64,000 bases of DNA, from positions 112,795 through 176,794 of the IMG/VR virus record IMGVR_UViG_3300050015_000167. One strand, given 5' to 3'. This DNA is from a virus. The notes below the pieces were generated by a model. The model worked only from the letters and a program-made list of their open reading frames with translations. It had not been told where the DNA came from and did no database searches. Each line of letters starts with the position of its first letter. The stretch's first letter is position 1. The position numbers and the translations under genes are program-made. Positions 16,477 through 22,766 of this stretch are shown piece after piece.

Positions 16477-16482
16477 GCATTG

Positions 16483-16878
16483 ATGCTACCTATTCTGGAA
16501 AAGATCAATGAGGAAGGTGAATACCGGCCGACCATTAAAGAAGTACGCCAATGGTGCTGTTTATTAAACTCAATTGTTTTTGAAGGAAAATTTCCTAAAT
16601 TTTCTAATATTACAGTGAAATCTTTTTATGGTCAATTTGCTGCGGTAACACCATATATCAATACCAAAACAAATAAACGGTCTTGCCAATTAGAAATGGA
16701 TATTTCTTTTAGGAATTTTAAATTTTTTATTACCATATTAGCTCATGAAATGATTCATGCTCATCAATGGATAGTGAAAGAAATTATACCTAATCACGAC
16801 CGAAAAACATTTTTTATTTGGAAAACAGCGTTAGCATTACATGGTATAGAATTACACGTACACTATACCAGAAATTAA
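16483..16878 (+). CDS. SprT-like zinc metalloprotease
   Basis: LAHEMIHAHQW carries the HExxH zinc site (residues 88-92), with further His residues downstream (NHDRKTFF, LHVHY), as in the SprT-like domain of Spartan-type DNA-protein crosslink proteases. At 131 residues only the protease core is present. The frame could also start at a TTG one codon earlier. Confidence 0.75.
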   Translation: MLPILEKINEEGEYRPTIKEVRQWCCLLNSIVFEGKFPKFSNITVKSFYGQFAAVTPYINTKTNKRSCQLEMDISFRNFKFFITILAHEMIHAHQWIVKEIIPNHDRKTFFIWKTALALHGIELHVHYTRN

Positions 16879-16882
16879 TCAC

Positions 16883-16912
16883 TTGACATTAATGGCCTTC
16901 ATCTGCTATACT
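16883..16912 (+). promoter_or_regulatory. Early promoter TTGACA-N18-TATACT
   Basis: -10 ends eight bases before the ATG of the small membrane protein. Confidence 0.7.
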
Positions 16913-16920
16913 TAAAAAAG

Positions 16921-17085
16921 ATGAAAGAAACACTAGCATTTATATTACCCTGTGTAACGATTGCATTAAGTTTGGGTGCATCGGCCGTTTATGGTTATTG
17001 TGGTGATTGGCGTCGTTGCATTTATTGGTTTGCTGGTTCACTTATTACGGCATCAATGACCGCGCCCGATAGTTGGTTTAAATAG
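16921..17085 (+). CDS. Small membrane protein (54 aa)
   Basis: Two hydrophobic stretches (LAFILPCVTIALSLGASA and CIYWFAGSLITASMTA) separated by a short charged turn (CGDWRRC) suggest a two-helix inner-membrane hairpin. This shape fits holins or superinfection-exclusion proteins, but no family is recognised. It is transcribed from its own promoter. Confidence 0.6.
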   Translation: MKETLAFILPCVTIALSLGASAVYGYCGDWRRCIYWFAGSLITASMTAPDSWFK

Positions 17086-17089
17086 TTTG

Positions 17090-17096
17090 CTAAATA
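17090..17096 (+). promoter_or_regulatory. Late promoter CTAAATA before the RNA gene block
   Basis: Lies 17 bases before the mature 5' end of tRNA-Pro and after the preceding stop; it could transcribe the tRNA/tmRNA block late. Confidence 0.45.
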
Positions 17097-17113
17097 GAGT
17101 TTGAAAGAATTTT

Positions 17114-17191
17114 AGGGAATTAGGGAAGTCTGGTCGTCCCGTGTGCCCTGGGAGCACAAGATCCCCGGTTCAAATCCGGGATTCCCTACCA
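17114..17191 (+). tRNA. tRNA-Pro (TGG)
   Basis: Acceptor AGGGAAT pairs with ATTCCCT; discriminator A and encoded CCA at 17189-17191. Anticodon stem TGTGC/GCACA encloses CCTGGGA, giving TGG, with C instead of the usual T at position 33. The T arm is CCCGG-TTCAAAT-CCGGG. Confidence 0.85.
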
Positions 17192-17195
17192 ATTT

Positions 17196-17286
17196 TCATC
17201 TGTAGTTTAAAGTGTATAGAACGGTGCCATTTGGAGGCAATGATTACGGTGGGTTTTAGGACAGCAACGACCGCACAGATGGACCA
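17196..17286 (+). tRNA. Degenerate tRNA-like gene, possibly Gln (TTG)
   Basis: TCATCTG pairs with CAGATGG (first pair T-G), followed by ACCA. A GTTT/GAAC D-stem and a TGCC/GGCA anticodon stem with loop ATTTGGA (TTG anticodon) are visible. The region where the T arm belongs has no TTCGANT loop and is about 13 bases too long. It may be a decayed tRNA or carry an insertion. Confidence 0.4.
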
Positions 17287-17370
17287 ATTTTGCCGGCGTA
17301 TCGGTTCTGAGAACCGGCAAAAGGTGTTGTGGGAACTAGAGTTTGAGAGTCTTCCTAGTTTGGCACCTTA
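17287..17370 (+). other. Non-coding stretch with strong hairpins
   Basis: TTTTGCCGG (17288-17296) pairs with CCGGCAAAA (17314-17322) around an inner GGTTC/GAACC; AAGGTG and CACCTT bracket the following segment. No open frame and no canonical tRNA; likely a processed spacer or a decayed tRNA. Confidence 0.4.
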
Positions 17371-17459
17371 AACTTTCTGGAATCTCTGTTAAAATCGGAT
17401 AATTTCCGGTAGCCACGCTAAGGCCAGCATTGAGGTTCGTCTCTAAAATGGCACGTCAT

Positions 17460-17531
17460 GACGAGGAACGGCGACAATCGGAGGCCTATGTGTATCCGGT
17501 CAGTAGGGTTCGACTCCTTACCTTCGCCCCA
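17460..17531 (+). tRNA. tRNA-like 3' half with T arm and CCA
   Basis: TAGGG-TTCGACT-CCTTA is a good T arm, followed by seven bases, a discriminator and CCA at 17529-17531. The only 72-base partner, GACGAGG at 17460, pairs imperfectly and no clear anticodon arm can be drawn. It could be a decayed tRNA or part of a larger RNA that starts near 17380. Confidence 0.3.
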
Positions 17532-17596
17532 GGAGTAGTTTATGAATTATCAAGGAGGTCACTATGAGGTATTTCCGTTAAGTTAGGAGAAACTCA

Positions 17597-17785
17597 GTGT
17601 CTAAAAAAAGAGCAGTTATTACGTGCGGTTGTAAACAATGTATGGGATGTCCAAGATCATCTTGGGCTAAAAGTACCATTCAAAACACCATACAAAAACT
17701 TCGGCACAGAACAAAACAGTTTTTAAAAACAGGCGAATACGATAAAGCCTTAGATGTAATAGTTTCAACAGGTTATTTAGATTAA
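17597..17785 (+). CDS. Small Cys-containing protein inside the RNA block (62 aa)
   Basis: Starts with GTG after TAGGAGAAACTCA. TCGCKQCMGCPRSS is a four-Cys cluster; the rest is basic and helical. No family recognised. Its position between tRNA-like segments and the tmRNA is unusual. Confidence 0.5.
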   Translation: MSKKRAVITCGCKQCMGCPRSSWAKSTIQNTIQKLRHRTKQFLKTGEYDKALDVIVSTGYLD

Positions 17786-17790
17786 AGTTT

Positions 17791-17886
17791 TGAAGGAAGA
17801 TGACTCGGAGATACACCGTGTTAGTTCGTATGTGCATTGAGCATAAATCTGGGACTCGTACCCAGTTAAGCGGCTGTCTTTCCTTC
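17791..17886 (+). other. Stem-closed non-coding segment upstream of the tmRNA
   Basis: GAAGGAAGA pairs with TCTTTCCTTC at the ends, and CTGGG/CCCAG forms an internal hairpin. It cannot be folded as a standard tRNA. It may be a processing element of the tmRNA precursor or a separate small RNA. Confidence 0.3.
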
Positions 17887-18136
17887 AACCGGTATTATCG
17901 TTTAGAGTAATATAGACACTTTTCAAGACGGGAGTTCGACTCTCCCCACTTCCACCAACTTATGGGAGTGTAAAGGTTTCGATTGGACTGATGCGAGTAT
18001 TATGCGATACGTAGAGCACCTACGCTAAATAGAGCAAACACAACAAAAGACGAATTTAATTATTCTCTTCCATTAGCCGCCTAAGAAGCGCATGGACGGG
18101 TTCGGTAGCTTCCCTGGTCACCCAAAAGCTACCAAC
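17887..18136 (+). ncRNA. ssrA: Circularly permuted transfer-messenger RNA (tmRNA)
   Basis: tmRNA rescues ribosomes stalled on broken mRNA and tags the product for proteolysis. Upstream half: a T arm GGGAG-TTCGACT-CTCCC (17930-17946), acceptor strand CACTTCC (17947-17953) and ACCA. Six bases later the other half begins: GGGAGTG (17964-17970) pairs with CACTTCC in seven pairs, the third being G-U, the alanyl-tRNA synthetase identity element. TAAAGGTTTCGATTGG is the typical tmRNA D-analogue. Then a CGTAG/CTACG hairpin, an AAATAGAGCAAAC resume region, the tag frame, a stop-containing hairpin CTTC..TTAG/CTAAGAAG, and a final GGTAGCTT/AAGCTACC stem (18104-18133). GTATTAT (17997) can pair with GTAATAT (17907) as P2. 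The outer ends are estimates. Confidence 0.85.
18034..18084 (+). other. tmRNA tag-peptide reading frame
   Basis: From the GCA resume codon the frame reads ANTTKDEFNYSLPLAA and stops at TAA. A starting Ala-Asn and a hydrophobic tail ending Ala-Ala are hallmarks of ssrA tags recognised by ClpXP-type proteases. Confidence 0.9.
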
Positions 18137-18160
18137 TAAATCACACACAAAGGACACACC

Positions 18161-18400
18161 ATGGACAAAAATCCATTTCAAATCAGAACAGAACTATTGA
18201 AGCAAGCGCAAGAAATTGCCACAGCAGATTATTACAGGGAATTGAATAAGGCGGAAACCCTATTTAATTGTTATGTGAACAAGGGAGAAATACCTGAAGC
18301 AAAAAAGGTTATTTATCCTTCTGCTCCTACTGCGGCTGATATCATCAAAGTTGCCACAGAATTGAATAACTTTATTTCGGTTTCATTCCGAAAATCATAA
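18161..18400 (+). CDS. Conserved small T4-like phage protein (79 aa)
   Basis: Begins MDKNPFQIRTELLKQAQEI, a start I associate with small conserved proteins of environmental T4-like phages. Helical, with a C-terminal VATELNNFISVS segment. It lies 25 bases after the tmRNA; CACAAAGGACACACC precedes the ATG as ribosome site. Confidence 0.65.
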   Translation: MDKNPFQIRTELLKQAQEIATADYYRELNKAETLFNCYVNKGEIPEAKKVIYPSAPTAADIIKVATELNNFISVSFRKS

Positions 18401-18402
18401 AC

Positions 18403-18408
18403 TAAATA
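18403..18408 (+). promoter_or_regulatory. Late promoter (ACTAAATAG)
   Basis: TAAATA ends five bases before the endolysin ATG. Confidence 0.6.
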
Positions 18409-18413
18409 GATGC

Positions 18414-18917
18414 ATGAACACACTCCGAAAAATAATCCTATTACTATGTCTCTGTGTGTCCCTACAAGCCTCAGACCAAAGATTAAAAAAAACAGTTTCC
18501 TTAATTGAAAATTTTGAAGGTTTCTCTGAAAAAGCTTATTGGGATATTGATGCTTATTCCATAGGTTACGGGACCCATTTAACTACTCCTTCTTTAATTA
18601 CTTCCTACAGATTTGCTACAATATCTAAAACCGAAGCACAAGAATTAATGATTGAAAAAGTAATGGATATACATAATGTTTTATTATGCATTGTTAAAGT
18701 TCCATTAACAGACAATCAATATTCAGTTTTGGTATCTTTTACCTATAATGTAGGAATTCCTGGTTTAATGCATTCTAAATTGGTAGAATGTTTAAATGCC
18801 CGTCAATACAAATTAGCCAGCAATCAATTACGTAGATGGGTACATACAAAACATCGGGTAAATAAAAGTTTAATTAAACGACGTAAGAATGAACGTCTTT
18901 TATTCCTCAAAAAATAG
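18414..18917 (+). CDS. GH24 endolysin with N-terminal signal or signal-anchor
   Basis: Residues 1-20 (MNTLRKIILLLCLCVSLQAS) form a secretion signal or SAR sequence. The lysozyme core starts with IENFEGFSEKAYWD (candidate catalytic E35 and D44) and YSIGYGTH, with Ser where T4 lysozyme has its Thr. LTDNQYSVLVSFTYNVG and RRWVH follow as in the family. It cuts peptidoglycan at lysis; export by the host Sec system would explain why no holin is obvious next door. It is late and leaderless. Confidence 0.85.
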   Translation: MNTLRKIILLLCLCVSLQASDQRLKKTVSLIENFEGFSEKAYWDIDAYSIGYGTHLTTPSLITSYRFATISKTEAQELMIEKVMDIHNVLLCIVKVPLTDNQYSVLVSFTYNVGIPGLMHSKLVECLNARQYKLASNQLRRWVHTKHRVNKSLIKRRKNERLLFLKK

Positions 18918-18918
18918 A

Positions 18919-18947
18919 TTGCTATCCATTTATGAATGTGCTATAAT
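18919..18947 (+). promoter_or_regulatory. Promoter TTGCTA-N17-TATAAT
   Basis: -10 box ends six bases before ATG 18954, which is why the upstream ATG at 18936 is not chosen. Confidence 0.65.
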
Positions 18948-18953
18948 GTTATT

Positions 18954-19238
18954 ATGAATAAAACACTGATCGTTGAGGATTTCGATTCTCTATTTATCGA
19001 TCATCCCTTGTATCAGTTAAAGGAACAAATTGAGTTGGCTGTTATGACCTCATCGACATTTTCCCTTGCTATCGAAAAGCTTGTCAAAGATGAAAAGATG
19101 GATTATCTTGACGCAACATGTAAGCTATGTGAACAATACGAAATTGATTACTCTTCTGTTCCAAAACTATTGACTTCTGATATGCGGGATAAAATTGAAA
19201 TGGCAGCAACAGAACGAAAATTCAGAATAGGAAAGTAA
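18954..19238 (+). CDS. 33: Late transcription co-activator, T4 gp33-like
   Basis: The stretch IEKLVKDEKMDYLDATCKLCEQYEI followed by SVPKLLTSDMRDKIEMAATE resembles gp33 of T4-like phages, which bridges RNA polymerase and the sliding clamp to activate late promoters. At 94 residues it is close to the usual size. Its presence agrees with the TAAATA late promoters seen throughout. The late sigma factor gp55 is not in this window. Confidence 0.7.
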   Translation: MNKTLIVEDFDSLFIDHPLYQLKEQIELAVMTSSTFSLAIEKLVKDEKMDYLDATCKLCEQYEIDYSSVPKLLTSDMRDKIEMAATERKFRIGK

Positions 19239-19239
19239 T

Positions 19240-19449
19240 ATGGAACTATTGATTTGTCCCAAAAAATATTTTGATGGTGCACCCTATGGAGTTACTGTAA
19301 GTGCACCAGAACCTGAGATTTGGAGAAGAGAAAGTTTAAATCGCTTCCTATTAGACAAAGTTGTTAAGTCTGTAGAGTGGTCCGAAAATGCTAACCTTTT
19401 GTTTCATTTTTCGGATGATTCTACTCTCTATATTTCTGCCATACAATGA
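19240..19449 (+). CDS. Hypothetical protein (69 aa)
   Basis: Starts MELLICPKKYFDGAPYGV directly after the previous stop; beta-rich with FHFSDDSTLYIS at the end. Overlaps the gp59 start by four bases. Unknown. Confidence 0.6.
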   Translation: MELLICPKKYFDGAPYGVTVSAPEPEIWRRESLNRFLLDKVVKSVEWSENANLLFHFSDDSTLYISAIQ

Positions 19450-20063
19450 ACGCCTTCGAAGCTTACGAAAATTATCTAGCCATTAAAAGACACTTTACCA
19501 GTACATATGACTTTTTTAAATATAATGGAAAAGTAAATACTTCAGTAGCCGCATTTGAACGGCGCCGTGATAAATTCTTCTTTGAGAAAATAGCCAAAAA
19601 ATACTCCATCGCAAAATCTACCGATCTTTTTGTTTCCAATTTTTTAGTTAACCCAGATCAATGGATAGGAGATTTCTTTGACGATGAAGTTGAAGAAATT
19701 TACGCTGAATGGCAAAAGAAAATTGAAAGTCTTTCCTATCATTTCTCAGAAGAGTGTGGAGCTTTATTATTCTGGGCAGAAACCAATGGGTTTAAATTCG
19801 ATGAACTTTTCCGAACTAAAGATGGGTGTCACCCAATCATTGTCAAAATGGCTTTACAAAAAGTCGTTTCATTGGAAACTTTTATTATCTTAAACCAATT
19901 AATAGGATTTCTTCCTAATCTAGATAAAGAATTAAAGGACGTTATTTTTCAGGAATTACAATTTAAAATTTATAAATATCTTCCTTTTTTGAAAATAGAT
20001 TTGGAGAGTTGTAAATGTCTATTATTGAAAAAAATCAAAAATGATTTTCCTTCTTTGGTATAA
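19446..20063 (+). CDS. 59: Helicase loader, T4 gp59-like
   Basis: FFKYNGKVNTSVAAFERRRDKFFFEKIAKKYS and FVSNFLVNPDQWIGDFFDD align by eye with T4 gp59, including the RRDK motif; the length of 205 is near T4's 217. The protein loads replicative helicase gp41 onto gp32-coated DNA. Its gene is two genes upstream of gp32, as in T4. Confidence 0.85.
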   Translation: MNAFEAYENYLAIKRHFTSTYDFFKYNGKVNTSVAAFERRRDKFFFEKIAKKYSIAKSTDLFVSNFLVNPDQWIGDFFDDEVEEIYAEWQKKIESLSYHFSEECGALLFWAETNGFKFDELFRTKDGCHPIIVKMALQKVVSLETFIILNQLIGFLPNLDKELKDVIFQELQFKIYKYLPFLKIDLESCKCLLLKKIKNDFPSLV

Positions 20064-20066
20064 ATA
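20059..20066 (+). promoter_or_regulatory. Late promoter TATAAATA
   Basis: Overlaps the gp59 stop codon and precedes the HNH gene start by five bases. Confidence 0.55.
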
Positions 20067-20071
20067 AAGAT

Positions 20072-20560
20072 GTGATGAATTACCCAACGCCGCACAAACA
20101 CCATATTTTTCCAAAACATATGGGTGGAGATAATTCTCCCGATAATATCACACCGCCAATTTCGGTAGTGTTACATGCTGCATTACATAAAGATCTTTAT
20201 GACCATTATGGAAAGATTCAAGATCTAAAAGCTTCTCGTTTATTAATAGGTCAATCATTATCTGGAATAATGCAATCTGTTGAAACTAGAAATAAGATTT
20301 CAAAAGCATTAATAGGTAAAAAAGTTTCTGAAGAAACTAAAAAGAAGATGTCCCTATCTCATAAGGGCAATCAAAATTTATTAGGACATATAACTACTGA
20401 AGAAACAAAAAATAAAATTTCTATAGCTAATAAAGGCAAAAAACGTTCGGATGAAACTCGAAATTTAATGTCGGCCCATCATAAAGGTATGAAAGGTAAA
20501 CATCATTCCGAAGAATCCAAACTAAAAATGTCTGAAACTATGAAAAGGAAATCTTCATGA
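20072..20560 (+). CDS. HNH homing endonuclease with NUMOD3 repeats
   Basis: A compact HNH type: PHKHHIFPKHMGGDNSPDNIT and HAALHKDLYDHYG make the core, then five NUMOD3 motifs (SEETKKKMSLSHKGN and similar). Starts GTG-ATG, either of which could be used. Same subfamily as the genes at 21.0 and 26.7 kb, unlike the NKYTKTYY subfamily. Confidence 0.9.
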   Translation: MMNYPTPHKHHIFPKHMGGDNSPDNITPPISVVLHAALHKDLYDHYGKIQDLKASRLLIGQSLSGIMQSVETRNKISKALIGKKVSEETKKKMSLSHKGNQNLLGHITTEETKNKISIANKGKKRSDETRNLMSAHHKGMKGKHHSEESKLKMSETMKRKSS

Positions 20561-20751
20561 GTAATGAAGATCTAGTAGAACAATACAATTCAGTTTGCGA
20601 AAAATGCAAAAAGATTATTTCCAGAGCAAACGAAGAAATTGCCAAGAGTGCATGTTTGGAAGTTGAATTAGCAGGAATGAGAGTAGAATTAAAAGCAGCA
20701 TATGAGGAACTCACAGAGTTGAAGTATCAAAGGAAGTTGAGGGATATATGA
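20557..20751 (+). CDS. Small coiled-coil protein (64 aa)
   Basis: ATGA overlap with the endonuclease stop. Heptad-like helix throughout (ISRANEEIAKSACLEVELAGM) with CEKC near the N-terminus. Unknown function. Confidence 0.55.
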   Translation: MSNEDLVEQYNSVCEKCKKIISRANEEIAKSACLEVELAGMRVELKAAYEELTELKYQRKLRDI

Positions 20752-20909
20752 ATAATGTGAAATTAACCATAACAACTGAAGATCCAGAATTGATTCAGGA
20801 ATTGAAAACCTTTTTGTGGAACAAACCTTACCAGAAATATAAAATGATTTCTGACTATACAAATGGTCCGCAAAACTTGAATGAAATTTTTTATTCACAA
20901 GATGAATAG
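20748..20909 (+). CDS. Small hypothetical protein (53 aa)
   Basis: Overlaps the previous stop (ATGA). Starts MNNVKLTITTEDPELIQEL, a beta strand then helix. Unknown. Confidence 0.5.
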   Translation: MNNVKLTITTEDPELIQELKTFLWNKPYQKYKMISDYTNGPQNLNEIFYSQDE

Positions 20910-20916
20910 ATAGTAC

Positions 20917-20945
20917 TTGACATTTACCGAAATTTGTAGTATAAT
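20917..20945 (+). promoter_or_regulatory. 32: Promoter of the gp32 leader, TTGACA-N17-TATAAT
   Basis: Full consensus; the transcript would start near 20952 and run through the duplicated leader and HNH gene into gp32. Confidence 0.75.
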
Positions 20946-20982
20946 AAATATAATCAAGTAACACCTACATTATGAGATCCTT

Positions 20983-21018
20983 GTGAACAAGACAAATAAT
21001 ACAATACAAGGAAATATA
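20983..21018 (+). repeat. Upstream copy of the gp32 leader
   Basis: GTGAACAAGACAAAT.. ACAAGGAAATATA; repeated with a few changes at 21561-21595 directly before gp32. The HNH gene lies exactly between the copies. Confidence 0.75.
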
Positions 21019-21023
21019 AAGAT

Positions 21024-21596
21024 TTGCTACACCACCATCATATCCAACCTAAATATTTAATTGGGAAAGATAATTCACCAGATAATCTCACACCTCCAAT
21101 TTCGGTCCAATTACACTCAGCATTACATAAGGATCTTTACGATCATTTAGGTAATACAGAAGATCTCCGAGCATATAAAATGTTATTAGGAGAATCCTTA
21201 AGTGGAATAATGGAAACCCCCGAATACCGGAAGAAAATAAGTGTGGCTTTAAAAGGTATAAAGAAACCTCCATTTTCGGAAGCACATAAGCAAAATCTTT
21301 CTAAATCACATAAAAATTTAAAACATACCAAAAATCAAATTAATAAAATTTCTATTTCTTTATTAGGAAACAAAAGAGCCATAGGTAATGCCAAATTATG
21401 GATAATTATTTTCCCTGATGGATCAGAAAAAGAAATTTTAAATCTTAAACAATTCTGTAAAGAAAATTCATTGAATCCTACACATATGAGTAATGTTGCT
21501 CAAGGTAAATTTAAAGCACATAAAGGATTTAAATGTTTAAAAGTAAATGATAATGATAAGGTGAACAAGACAAATATAATACAAGGAAATATATGA
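21024..21596 (+). CDS. HNH homing endonuclease inserted in the gp32 leader
   Basis: Starts with TTG after an AAGGAAATATAAA ribosome site borrowed from gp32. The core is HHHIQPKYLIGKDNSPDNLT with HSALHKDLYDHLG; then NUMOD3 motifs and an IENR1-like end (FPDGSEKEILNLKQFCKEN, GKFKAHKGFKC). The stop overlaps the gp32 ATG by four bases. Lacking its own promoter, it depends on gp32 transcription. Confidence 0.88.
   Translation: MLHHHHIQPKYLIGKDNSPDNLTPPISVQLHSALHKDLYDHLGNTEDLRAYKMLLGESLSGIMETPEYRKKISVALKGIKKPPFSEAHKQNLSKSHKNLKHTKNQINKISISLLGNKRAIGNAKLWIIIFPDGSEKEILNLKQFCKENSLNPTHMSNVAQGKFKAHKGFKCLKVNDNDKVNKTNIIQGNI
21561..21595 (+). repeat. Downstream copy of the gp32 leader
   Basis: Contains the ribosome site ACAAGGAAATAT just before the gp32 ATG; paired with 20983-21018. 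Confidence 0.75.
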
Positions 21597-22579
21597 GTTT
21601 CGCAAATTACAAAAAGACAAGAACAGATTTAACCAGGATCAACAAGAAAGTGGATGAAATCGCTGAAGGAACAAGAAAGTCTTACAAAGATGATCGGTTC
21701 TGGCGTCCTGTGGTTGATAAAGCAGGATCCGGCGCAGCAAGAATTAGATTCCTACCAGCAGCCGAAGGAGAAGATCTTCCTTGGGTACAATTTCACCAAC
21801 ATAACTTCGACATTGATGGAACTTATTTCATCGAAATGTGTCCCACAACTTTAGGCAGAGATTGCCCAGTTTGTAAGGCAAATGGTATTCTTTGGAAAAC
21901 CGAGATCGAAGACAATCAAAAAATCGTCAAAACCCGTAAACGTAAGCTATGCTATGTTTCCAACATTCTTGTATTAAAGGATAAAGAAGTTCCTGAGAAT
22001 GAAGGAAAAGTATTCTTATATCAATATGGACAGAAAATCTTTGAAAAGATCAAGGGCGCATTGAAACCCAAGGACGAAGACGATCCAGCAGTAAACGTAT
22101 TTGACTTCTGGGAAGGTGCTGACTTCTCATTAGAAATTAAGAAAGTGGCCGGTTATCGTAATTACGATGATTCGAAGTTTAGAGCCGCTTCACCGTTGTT
22201 CAAGGGTGATGATACTGAATTGGAGAAGATCTTCAAAGTATTATATGCTCTACAACCATTCGTTGCTGATGCCAAATTCAAATCATATGAAGTTTTGGAG
22301 AAGCAATTCAACGAGACTGTTACCGGAGTTAAGGGAAAGGTTCAAAAGAAAGCTGATGAACTATTTCCTGATACCGAAAAGCCAGCAACCGTAGAAGCAC
22401 CTGTAAAGAAAGAACGCAAGCCAAAGGATACTAGCGCAGAGCCACCTTGGGAAGAAGCTGTTCGCAAACCCAAAGCAAACGCAAAGAAAACTCCTAAAAC
22501 TGAAAAGAACACAGAAGAAGTTCCAGTTGAATCGGATAGCACATTGAACTATTACGAGAAATTGGCAGAAGATGAATAA
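21593..22579 (+). CDS. 32: Single-stranded DNA-binding protein, T4 gp32-like
   Basis: Zinc-binding cysteines C83, C91 and C94 lie in MCPTTLGRDCPVCK with upstream His residues (FHQHNFD), as in gp32. The N-terminus (MSFANYKKTRTDL) is the cooperativity arm; the tail ends acidic (YYEKLAEDE), where partner proteins dock. At 328 residues it is somewhat longer than T4's 301, mainly through a Lys/Pro-rich linker near residue 270. Coats replicating DNA and recruits gp59. Confidence 0.92.
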   Translation: MSFANYKKTRTDLTRINKKVDEIAEGTRKSYKDDRFWRPVVDKAGSGAARIRFLPAAEGEDLPWVQFHQHNFDIDGTYFIEMCPTTLGRDCPVCKANGILWKTEIEDNQKIVKTRKRKLCYVSNILVLKDKEVPENEGKVFLYQYGQKIFEKIKGALKPKDEDDPAVNVFDFWEGADFSLEIKKVAGYRNYDDSKFRAASPLFKGDDTELEKIFKVLYALQPFVADAKFKSYEVLEKQFNETVTGVKGKVQKKADELFPDTEKPATVEAPVKKERKPKDTSAEPPWEEAVRKPKANAKKTPKTEKNTEEVPVESDSTLNYYEKLAEDE

Positions 22580-22610
22580 TCTTCTCTTTTGAAAGTAAAA
22601 TAAACCAAGA

Positions 22611-22650
22611 AACCGGTCCATAACGAAAGATGTTATGGACCGGTTTTGTA
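22611..22650 (+). terminator. Strong rho-independent terminator
   Basis: A 14-base perfect stem (AACCGGTCCATAAC / GTTATGGACCGGTT) with loop GAAAGAT and T-rich tail, 31 bases after gp32. It separates the replication operon from the convergent virion genes. Confidence 0.85.
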
Positions 22651-22766
22651 TTTGGATTCGACTCTTTTTTGACGTTTTAATCTCAAAGTAGCACTAGATA
22701 TCAGTTATGCTCAAACAATCGCGTGGCCAGTCTAGAAACCCCAAGAAACAGCATCACAGATGCTTA

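Noticed and set aside
17288-17370. Possible tRNA-Ser(TGA) from a TCTGAGA loop
   Set aside because: No D arm, no T-loop consensus and no acceptor stem with CCA.
17929-17957. T arm with CCA as the 3' end of an ordinary tRNA
   Set aside because: No 5' strand pairs with CACTTCC at normal tRNA distance upstream, whereas GGGAGTG seven bases downstream pairs fully and leads into tmRNA sequence.
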